A program made the position numbers and the translations under genes. Below are positions 7,303 to 12,685 of a DNA stretch of 12,685 bases, piece by piece (position 1 is the first letter of the stretch; every line of letters starts with the position of its first letter). Origin of the DNA: Mesenet sp031546805 (GTDB taxonomy: Bacteria > Pseudomonadota > Alphaproteobacteria > Rickettsiales > Anaplasmataceae); assembly GCA_031546805.1 (NCBI GenBank), contig JAVBJW010000003.1:1-12685 (forward strand). The letters run 5' to 3'. The notes beneath the pieces were generated by a model. That model saw only the letters and a list, made by a program, of their open reading frames with translations. It searched no databases and was not told the origin of the DNA.

Positions 7303-8205
7303 ATGAGAATAATTTTCATGGGATCACCAAGTTTTTCTGTTGCACCACTGCTATCATTAATAAAAACAGGATATAATATAGTTGCTGTTTACACTAAATC
7401 TCCTAAACCTGCGGGCCGTGGACAAAAAATTACCAAGACTCCTGTACACTTAATTGCAGACAAAAATAATATCAATGTCTGCACTCCTGTTTCTTTTAAA
7501 GCAAATGATGAAATAGAATTATTTAGAAGTTTACGTCCTGATGTGGTTATTGTTGTTGCTTATGGTTTAATTCTACCAAAAACACTTTTAACCATCCCAA
7601 AGTATGGATGTATTAACATTCATCCATCTTTATTACCAAGATGGCGTGGTGCAGCGCCTGTGCAGCGTACAATTTTAGCTGGGGATAAAAAAACCGGAGT
7701 AACAATAATGCAGGTTGATGAGCATCTAGATACTGGTCCGATATTTATGCAGCGCAATATCGATATTGGTGAAAACGATAATTATCAAACTTTGCATGAT
7801 AAACTATCCGTGTTAGGCAGCGACCTACTTTTAGAAGTACTAAATGATATTGACAAATTAATTCCTGTAAAACAATGCTCAAATGAAGCCTCGTATGCAA
7901 ATAAAATAGAAGACTATAGGATTTATCTGCATGATAGTGCTGAGATTGCATGTAGAAAGATCAGAGCTTTGTATCCAAAAGCTTTTTTTTATTTAGATGG
8001 TAAGCGAGTAAAAATATTGGATGCTAACTATTATGAAGATAAACAAGATACAGAGTTAGGCACAATTATAAACTGTAATATGCATATAAAGCTCAATAAC
8101 TATAGCGTACTAGTTCCTAAGATTTTGCAGATGGAAGGAAAAACCCAATGCACAGTTCAAGATTTTATCCGTGGTTACTCTGTACAGAAAATGAAAATCA
8201 GCTGA
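7303..8205 (+). CDS. fmt: Methionyl-tRNA formyltransferase
   Basis: Fmt transfers a formyl group from 10-formyltetrahydrofolate to Met on initiator tRNA, in the cytoplasm. The N-terminal Rossmann-type formyltransferase domain opens with MRIIFMGSPSFSVAPL. It has the loop TKSPKPAGRGQKITKTPVH (31-49) that is typical of this family and contacts the tRNA acceptor end. The catalytic set is complete: Asn105 and His107 in CINIHPSLLPRWRGAAPVQR (103-122), and Asp143 in VDEHLDTGPI. A smaller C-terminal OB-fold domain begins at about 205 (IRALYPKAFFYLDGKRVKIL), and the protein ends near the KTQCTVQDFIRGY motif that closes this domain. At 300 residues it is slightly short for the family (about 310) but complete. 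GAGGG at 7294-7298 is a good ribosome binding site for the ATG at 7303. def, often adjacent in other bacteria, is absent, and the gene is flanked on both sides by transposase remnants. Confidence 0.96.
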   Translation: MRIIFMGSPSFSVAPLLSLIKTGYNIVAVYTKSPKPAGRGQKITKTPVHLIADKNNINVCTPVSFKANDEIELFRSLRPDVVIVVAYGLILPKTLLTIPKYGCINIHPSLLPRWRGAAPVQRTILAGDKKTGVTIMQVDEHLDTGPIFMQRNIDIGENDNYQTLHDKLSVLGSDLLLEVLNDIDKLIPVKQCSNEASYANKIEDYRIYLHDSAEIACRKIRALYPKAFFYLDGKRVKILDANYYEDKQDTELGTIINCNMHIKLNNYSVLVPKILQMEGKTQCTVQDFIRGYSVQKMKIS

Positions 8206-8340
8206 TTTGCGTCATTTATACTCCTGTTGATAGGTTCTGAATTTGTAATATTTTTTATGGATCCTGCAAGTATAGCAAAAGCAACAAAGTTGAAGATAAT
8301 TTATGGTAATAGCAGTATGATAAGTAAATAGAGGAAAGAA

Positions 8341-8587
8341 ATGCTAGGACCATATAGCGAAGATCTGCGGGAATTAGTTTTAAAAGTGGTAGACGAGAAA
8401 AAATGACGATGAAGGATGTCAGTAATGTGTTCAGTATCGATGAGAAGACTGGTGGCGAAAAAATGGAGGAAGCATAAAGCCGGTATTTGACTACCAAACA
8501 GGATATAGGAGCAAGATTAAAGACATAAGCCTACCGGGAGACGAACTATTACTAAAACGGAGTAAGAGATCTAAAAATTGGAATTAA
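8341..8587 (+). pseudogene. IS630-type transposase N-terminal fragment, copy 1
   Basis: An ATG at 8341 opens MLGPYSEDLRELVLKVVDEK and stops after 21 codons. A one-base shift then restores the family text MTMKDVSNVFSIDEKT (from 8403), and a further shift gives GGSIKPVFDYQTGYRSKIKD followed by I (from 8465). The order SYSEDLR..V...VDE...SMK..S..F.ID.KTV...GSIKP...YQ.GY..KIKDI is the N-terminal helix-turn-helix region of Wolbachia IS630-family transposases. The catalytic half is missing, and the frame after KDI no longer resembles the family. The related fragment at 12333 breaks at the same place. The stretch 8206-8340 between fmt and this remnant holds no gene, hairpin or promoter that I can support. 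Confidence 0.75.
8562..8574 (-). repeat. IS-end-like motif TTAGATCTCTTAC
   Basis: The 13-base minus-strand sequence TTAGATCTCTTAC sits at the junction between the IS630 fragment and the transposase tail at 8583-8669. It matches the pattern TTAGRYCTCTTWC also present at 8670-8682, 11018-11030 and 12662-12674. Confidence 0.4.
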
Positions 8588-8669
8588 TTAAAAGGCATGC
8601 TTCAAATTTACAATACAATATTAAATCTTATATTATATTTTTGTTGAAAATTCCGTTAAACATGAGATA
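8583..8669 (-). repeat. Inverted degraded copy of the 7083-7175 transposase tail
   Basis: Read on the minus strand, this stretch aligns with 7083-7175, from the CTCATGTTTA block through AATTTTCAA, AATATAAT, GATTTAATATTGT and GCATGC(C/T)TTTTAATTAA. The two differ by substitutions and by a short deletion in place of the CCTGGAATAG segment. The reading frame is destroyed by several stops. The two copies lie in opposite orientation on either side of fmt. Confidence 0.7.
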
Positions 8670-8690
8670 TTAGGTCTCTTACATAACTCG
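8670..8690 (+). repeat. Probable IS5-type terminal end with TTA target
   Basis: TTA (8670-8672) is followed by GGTCTCTTACATAACTCG, about 12 bases beyond the transposase stop of the adjacent minus-strand fragment and exactly where the homology of the other repeat (8583-8669) stops. This fits the outer end of an IS5-type element. A three-base TTA/TAA target is known for several IS5-group elements. The matching end on the other side is not visible. Confidence 0.45.
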
Positions 8691-8701
8691 TTAGATTAAC
8701 T

Positions 8702-8878
8702 CTAAATTGTAAATTCCAGCAATAAATTAAATCTCAAACTGCAGTGCTTTCGTCTATTTCGATATCTATCTGTGATAATTTTAAATCTTTTGAGCAATCC
8801 AATCACATTTTCTACTATCATTCTCTGTCTTGCAAGCTCGCGATTTTCTTTCTTTTGTTTCTTGGTCAATAGGTTCTT
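8702..8878 (-). pseudogene. C-terminal fragment of another IS5-type transposase
   Basis: The minus strand is open for 58 codons: KNLLTKKQKKENRELARQRM, then IVENVIGLLKRFKIITDRYR and NRRKHCSLRFNLLLEFTI. The pattern L...QK..NR.L...R..VEN.I..LKRFKI...RYRNRRK...LRFNL is the end of a DDE transposase of the IS5 superfamily, including the VEN catalytic Glu. The last residues are shifted: one base earlier would restore the usual LRFNLIAGIYNLEL ending. The N-terminal two thirds are absent, and upstream frames have a TGA within a few codons. Its sequence differs clearly from the tail at 6993-7172, so it is a separate element. It ends 24 bases from the recG stop. Confidence 0.75.
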
Positions 8879-8929
8879 TTTTGTTTTTCATTGTTTACCA
8901 ATTTTAAAAGGGGTCTAATAGCAATCAGC

Positions 8930-10975
8930 TCAAAACTCAAATTTTGTTTCGTGGCTAAAAATGCTCAATAATTCTTTTAATGGTTGGTGTTTATCTTGAG
9001 CTAGAGCTGGGTCGCTTTCTATAATCTCCTTTGCCGTATTATAAGCCATATTAAGCAGTTCCACGTCTTTATAAATATCAGCAAATTTAAATTCTATACT
9101 TCCAGACTGTTTAGTTCCTAAAACATCGCCACTACCACGCAATAACATGTCTTGCTGGGCGATATAAAACCCATCTTGCGATTCTCTCATAGTTTTAAGT
9201 TTTAAGTATGAGGATTTGCTTAATTGATCATATAAAAGTATGCAAAATGATGGTTTATTGCCACGACCTACTCTACCACGTAACTGATGTAATTGTGATA
9301 GACCAAACTTTTCTGCGTTATCTATAACAATTATGGTTGCATCTGGCACATCTATGCCAACTTCTATTACAGTTGTTGCAACAAGTAACGAGATTTCACT
9401 ATTACGGAAAGAGAGCATTATTTGATCCTTTTGTTCTTGGCTTAGGCGACCATGTACTAGCCCTATTTTTCTACTTACAAACACTTTTTGCAGTTGGGCA
9501 AAACGTTCTTCAGCTGCAGCTACGTTTAAAGTTTCATTTTCTTCTATGCATGGACAAATCCAATATGCTTTTTGTCCGGAGTTAATTGCTTGTTGCAGAC
9601 GCAATACTACATCAGACATTTTTTTGATATTTATAGCGACAGTATTGATTGGCATCCTACATTTTGGTTTTTCTCTGAGGCTACAATATTCTATATCGCC
9701 ATACAGTGCTTGCTGCAACGTTCTTGGAATTGGTGTTGCACTAATAAATAAAATATCTGTGTGACTTCCTTTTTGAATTAGGCTATTTCTTTGCATTACT
9801 CCAAATCTTTGCTGCTCATCTATCACAGCTAATGCTAAGTCTTTAAATAAAACTTTTTCCTGAAATAGAGCATGTGTGCCAATTACTATATTCAAATTAC
9901 CGTCTTGCAAATCAGCAATTATTATTTTTTTTTCTTTTTTCTTGATTTTGCTAGTAAGTAAAGCAACTTTTATATCAATTTCTGACAGTACTTCTTTGAA
10001 CCAGTTGTAATGTTGCTCTGCAAGTATTGCTGTTGGTGCCATGAGTGCTGCCTGAGAATTATTTTCAACAGCATTTAACATCGCAAAAAAAGCAACTATT
10101 GTTTTTCCACTACCAACATCACCCTGCAAAAGTCTGATCATACGATATCTAGATTTCTGCTGACTAGATATATCAGCTATTGCCTTAATTTGATCTTGTG
10201 TAAGCTCAAATGTTAATTTTTTTAAAATCTGATCTTTATATTGATTTTTAATTAAAAATTCTCGTCCCTTTTCTCCTACTTGTTTATATCTGGCAATTCT
10301 TAGAGCTATTTGCTGAGCTATAAGTTCATCATAGGCAAGCCTTAAGCGGCACGGTCTTATTTCCTCTAAAGAATTTGGACGATGTAATGTCATTAAGCTA
10401 ACTTGAAAACTTTGCCACCCTTTTTCTTTAATAAGGCTACTGTCTATCCATTCGTCAAATTCAGGTAATACCTTAAATATTGAAGAAATAATTGCCAATA
10501 TTTTTCTATTAGTAATACCACGGCTTAAATGGTAAACTGGCTCTATACGAGATATTTCATTAAAATTAGCAATATTAGGCGATATATAGTCTGGATGTGT
10601 AATTTGCAATTGCCCTAAAAAAATTTCTAACTTACCACTAATTAAACAAGCATGATCTATGGGCAAAACTTGTTTTAAATAGCTAATTGAATAACGAAAA
10701 AATACCAATGTTAGAGTTTGTGCTTCCACTTTTAAAATCACTCTATAAGGCTTATCTCTCATAGCAGGCGGTTTGTGTTCATGTACTGTAGCGATAAAGG
10801 TGGTATATTCACCTGGTTTTGCCGTAAGTAAAGTGGGTCTTCTATCTATATAGTTATAAGGACGGTAAAAAAGCAGATCTATTACCCTTCTTCCACAGAG
10901 TTTACCTAATACTTTTTGTATTGTTTTATTGATTCCAGGTATATTTGTGATATCAGAAAAAAGATAGTTATTCAT
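8930..10975 (-). CDS. recG: ATP-dependent DNA helicase RecG
   Basis: RecG is a superfamily-2 dsDNA translocase that regresses stalled replication forks and processes branched intermediates. The 681-residue protein is complete. An N-terminal helix-hairpin-like stretch (ITNIPGINKTIQKVLGKLCG) is followed by the wedge domain with an OB fold (about 50-140), then LTFELTQDQIKAIADI (the Q-motif region, 254-269), Walker A GDVGSGKT (285-292), APTAILAEQHY (314-323), motif II VIDEQQRFGV (384-393), motif III SATPIPRT (412-419), motif V VATTVIEVGIDVPDA, motif VI QLHQLRGRVGRG (561-572), and the RecG-specific tail RGSGDVLGTKQSG (613-625). Motif II is DEQQ, whereas E. coli RecG has DEQH. The start has no clear Shine-Dalgarno, but the N-terminal length fits. 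The gene diverges from the ankyrin gene and ends 24 bases from an IS remnant. Confidence 0.96.
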   Translation of the reverse strand: MNNYLFSDITNIPGINKTIQKVLGKLCGRRVIDLLFYRPYNYIDRRPTLLTAKPGEYTTFIATVHEHKPPAMRDKPYRVILKVEAQTLTLVFFRYSISYLKQVLPIDHACLISGKLEIFLGQLQITHPDYISPNIANFNEISRIEPVYHLSRGITNRKILAIISSIFKVLPEFDEWIDSSLIKEKGWQSFQVSLMTLHRPNSLEEIRPCRLRLAYDELIAQQIALRIARYKQVGEKGREFLIKNQYKDQILKKLTFELTQDQIKAIADISSQQKSRYRMIRLLQGDVGSGKTIVAFFAMLNAVENNSQAALMAPTAILAEQHYNWFKEVLSEIDIKVALLTSKIKKKEKKIIIADLQDGNLNIVIGTHALFQEKVLFKDLALAVIDEQQRFGVMQRNSLIQKGSHTDILFISATPIPRTLQQALYGDIEYCSLREKPKCRMPINTVAINIKKMSDVVLRLQQAINSGQKAYWICPCIEENETLNVAAAEERFAQLQKVFVSRKIGLVHGRLSQEQKDQIMLSFRNSEISLLVATTVIEVGIDVPDATIIVIDNAEKFGLSQLHQLRGRVGRGNKPSFCILLYDQLSKSSYLKLKTMRESQDGFYIAQQDMLLRGSGDVLGTKQSGSIEFKFADIYKDVELLNMAYNTAKEIIESDPALAQDKHQPLKELLSIFSHETKFEF

Positions 10976-11011
10976 TGAATTTCAATACAGGTTCTAAAAA
11001 TCTCTACTTAA

Positions 11012-11017
11012 ATTATA
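11012..11017 (-). promoter_or_regulatory. Probable -10 element for recG
   Basis: A perfect TATAAT on the minus strand would start transcription near 11005 and give a 30-base leader. No good -35 occurs at standard spacing: the region 17 bases upstream reads ATGCAA. It directly abuts the IS-end-like motif at 11018-11030. Confidence 0.4.
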
Positions 11018-11030
11018 TTAGATCTCTTTC
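11018..11030 (+). repeat. Solo IS-end-like motif TTAGATCTCTTTC
   Basis: This copy of the TTAGRYCTCTTWC motif lies in the 146-base recG/ankyrin intergenic region with no transposase remnant attached. It may be a footprint of an excised or deleted IS, or a chance match in AT-rich DNA. Confidence 0.3.
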
Positions 11031-11064
11031 GTAATTGCATTGGTAACTTTAAATTATAAAAGTA

Positions 11065-11095
11065 TTGACAAAATAAATAAAATAGTTAGTACTTT
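11065..11095 (+). promoter_or_regulatory. Candidate promoter for the ankyrin gene
   Basis: A perfect -35 TTGACA (11065-11070) is present. The -10 is weak: TAGTAC at 16 bases or TACTTT at 19 bases. A good AAGGA ribosome binding site (11108-11112) lies 9 bases before the ATG at 11122. Confidence 0.4.
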
Positions 11096-11121
11096 AATTT
11101 AAAACTTAAGGAAATTTAATT

Positions 11122-12288
11122 ATGACACCTAATGAAGAATTACTAGATGCATCTAAGAATAGAGATATAGCAATAGTAAGGTATCTCTTGGCTCAGAATG
11201 AAATAGATGTTAATACAAAAGATTCTTGTGGTATTGCACCTCTACATAATGCTGCTAGATTAGGAAATTTAGAGGTGGTACAGCTGCTTTTACAGCGAAA
11301 AGATATAAATGTTAATGCTAAAAATGATCATGACAACACACCTCTACATGAGGCTGTTAGGTATGGAAATTCAGAGATAGTACAGCTGCTTTTAGAGAAT
11401 GGTGCAGATGTTAATGCCAGAGATCATTATTACAGCACATCTCTACATGAGGCTGTTAGGTATGAAAAAACAAAGGTGGTACGGCTGCTTTTACAGCAAA
11501 AAGATATAGATGTTAATGCCAAAGATAATAATGACAACACACCTCTACATGAGGCTGCTGAGTCTCAAAATACAAAGGTGGTACTAACTCTTTTAGAGAA
11601 TAGTGCAAATGTTAATGCTAAAAATATTAAAAAAGAGACACCAATATCTATATATTTAACATCATATTTAACATCATATTTAACACCTCATAAATCCCCA
11701 GAAATTTTCTTCTTACTTTTAGTTTATGATGCAACTTTAAGTAAGGATGATAGAAAAAAAATAAATCACAATTCTAGTCTTAAAAAGTGTTTAACAGCGT
11801 TTGAAGCAATCAAAAAAAATCTTCATTTAAGTCGGCTAATTGAAATATATAGGAATGGAGATAAGACAGAAAGTGCTAAAGCTATTTCTCAATATATAAA
11901 CAATGAAACTGATAGAAAAGAGCTAATTGCAGAATTTAAAAAAGTTAAAAAGCGCTGTAGTTCTCACAAAGAATTATCTTTTATACATAAATATTTTATT
12001 TCTATCATAAAAGGTATTATATTAAAAACATATCATGAAGATATTTTAAGGAATTTTTTGTGCAACGCAAAGCTGCAAGGAGCAAGTGATATAAGTAAAA
12101 ACATCGAGCAACATCTTACTGATGATGAACGATTAAATCTCGTTTTAGAGAGTAACACAGAGGTTTATAGATTATTGACTGTATTAGAGGATTATAAAAG
12201 AGAACCAAACACACGTCTAACCGTATTAAAAAACTTAATCCCTTGCATTCATGTTATAGCTAACCAAGATAAGCTTATTCTTGATTAG
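11122..12288 (+). CDS. Ankyrin-repeat protein with unrecognised C-terminal half
   Basis: This 388-residue protein has no signal peptide or clear membrane segment. Residues 3-35 form a degenerate first ankyrin unit. Four clearer repeats follow: APLHNAARLGNLEVVQLLLQ (39 onwards), TPLHEAVRYGNSEIVQLLLE (73 onwards), TSLHEAVRYEKTKVVRLLLQ (106 onwards) and TPLHEAAESQNTKVVLTLLE (140 onwards), each closing with a V/N-rich DVNA-type loop. Residues 179-189 are a short YLTS-type tandem repeat encoded by a 12-base DNA repeat. Residues 195-388 are mostly helical and Lys/Leu/Ile-rich, and I recognise no domain there. Ankyrin proteins of Wolbachia and relatives often act as secreted effectors that bind host proteins. 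That role is a family-level expectation, and no secretion signal is visible. An AAGGA ribosome binding site supports the start. The frame is intact, although the gene lies next to IS debris. Confidence 0.9.
   Translation: MTPNEELLDASKNRDIAIVRYLLAQNEIDVNTKDSCGIAPLHNAARLGNLEVVQLLLQRKDINVNAKNDHDNTPLHEAVRYGNSEIVQLLLENGADVNARDHYYSTSLHEAVRYEKTKVVRLLLQQKDIDVNAKDNNDNTPLHEAAESQNTKVVLTLLENSANVNAKNIKKETPISIYLTSYLTSYLTPHKSPEIFFLLLVYDATLSKDDRKKINHNSSLKKCLTAFEAIKKNLHLSRLIEIYRNGDKTESAKAISQYINNETDRKELIAEFKKVKKRCSSHKELSFIHKYFISIIKGIILKTYHEDILRNFLCNAKLQGASDISKNIEQHLTDDERLNLVLESNTEVYRLLTVLEDYKREPNTRLTVLKNLIPCIHVIANQDKLILD
11653..11688 (+). repeat. Three tandem copies of a 12-base unit inside the ankyrin gene
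   Basis: TATTTAACATCA is present at 11653-11664 and 11665-11676, and a third copy at 11677-11688 ends in CCT instead of TCA. Being a multiple of three, it adds or removes YLTS units without shifting the frame. It marks the linker between the ankyrin block and the C-terminal region. Confidence 0.85.
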
Positions 12289-12332
12289 ATTATATGATAA
12301 GAGTGGTGTATTAAACAAAAACAGAGGGTAAA

Positions 12333-12565
12333 ATGCCAGGATCATATAGTGAAGACTTGCGAGAGTTTGTTATTAAGGCCGTAGATGAAAAAAGGATGAG
12401 TATGAAAGCTATAAGCGAGATGTTCAATATTGACGAGAAAACGGTATACCGATGATGAAAAAGAATGGAGGTAGTGTTAAATCAGCTTCTGGTTATCAGA
12501 AAGGTCATAGAAGGGAGATTAAAGAAATAGATAGTTTTAGCAAAATTATGCTTCCATGGTTGTGA
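12333..12565 (+). pseudogene. IS630-type transposase N-terminal fragment, copy 2
   Basis: An ATG at 12333 opens MPGSYSEDLREFVIKAVDEK, continues RMSMKAISEMFNIDEKTVYR, and stops at 12453. A shift then gives MMKKNGGSVKSASGYQKGHR followed by REIKEID, ending at TGA 12563. This is the helix-turn-helix N-terminus of the same IS630-type family as the fragment at 8341. It is better preserved but diverged (I estimate roughly three quarters identical by eye). A short deletion where the family has a Trp-Lys-Lys-rich linker causes the frame change. The catalytic DDE half is missing. A GAGGG lies a few bases before the ATG. It lies in the same orientation as copy 1, about 4 kb away across recG and the ankyrin gene. 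Confidence 0.8.
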
Positions 12566-12661
12566 GTGCATATGGTATAAAGAGAGTACCAGTCTGGAGA
12601 GACAAGGTAGCAGAGGCTACTCTTAGGTAACAGAGCTTAGGTAGGTAGAATCTGAATAGTG

Positions 12662-12685
12662 TTAGACCTCTTTCAATTTGAGAGG
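12662..12685 (+). repeat. IS-end-like motif at the window edge
   Basis: TTAGACCTCTTTC (12662-12674) matches the TTAGRYCTCTTWC pattern, and CCTCT (12667-12671) can pair with AGAGG (12681-12685). This may be the start of another IS continuing past the window. The stretch 12566-12661 contains no gene I can support. Confidence 0.35.

Noticed and set aside
8255..8497. Minus-strand 80-codon frame with membrane-like sequence
   Set aside because: It overlaps the IS630-type fragment, whose plus-strand reading has clear family motifs. The hydrophobicity is a by-product of reversed sequence.
9337..9764. Plus-strand open frames opposite recG
   Set aside because: recG is complete and conserved on the other strand, and the shadow frames are low-complexity with no ribosome binding site.
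11653..11688. Short tandem repeats as a possible CRISPR array
   Set aside because: The units are 12 bases, directly adjacent without spacers, and coding within the ankyrin gene.

Overview
The window looks like accessory-rich chromosome of a Wolbachia-type endosymbiont (Anaplasmataceae, Rickettsiales). The evidence is very AT-rich DNA, alphaproteobacterial core proteins (Rho, SdhA, Fmt, RecG and a DUF1013/TrcR-type regulator), an ankyrin-repeat gene of the kind common in Wolbachia, and many decayed insertion sequences. The assignment comes from reading protein motifs, not from a database search.

Layout, left to right. Positions 1-1280 hold two decayed IS5-type transposase genes on the minus strand, one nearly full length but full of stops, the other an N-terminal fragment. 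Positions 1297-1751 hold two small overlapping membrane-protein reading frames of unknown function (+). Then come a DUF1013/TrcR-like transcriptional regulator (1997-2617, +) and the termination factor Rho with a long low-complexity N-terminus (2837-4447, +). Convergent to Rho is sdhA, the flavoprotein subunit of succinate dehydrogenase (4574-6367, -). Positions 6405-7172 carry remains of another IS5-type transposase (+), followed by fmt (7303-8205, +).

Positions 8206-8929 are an IS graveyard: an IS630-type N-terminal fragment, a short inverted copy of the transposase tail seen before fmt, and a further IS5-type C-terminal fragment that appears to be inserted into that copy. recG (8930-10975, -) and an ankyrin-repeat gene (11122-12288, +) diverge from a 146-bp intergenic region. 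A second IS630-type fragment (12333-12565, +) and what may be the end of another IS close the window.

The core genes are housekeeping functions with no shared pathway: transcription termination, respiration/TCA cycle, initiator-tRNA formylation, and replication-fork rescue. They look like islands of conserved sequence stranded between dead transposons. I see no defence system, CRISPR array, phage module, tRNA or rRNA. The parts most worth a second look are the small membrane gene pair, the Rho active-site substitution and N-terminal extension, the ankyrin gene with an unrecognised C-terminal half, and a short TTAG-led motif recurring at IS edges.
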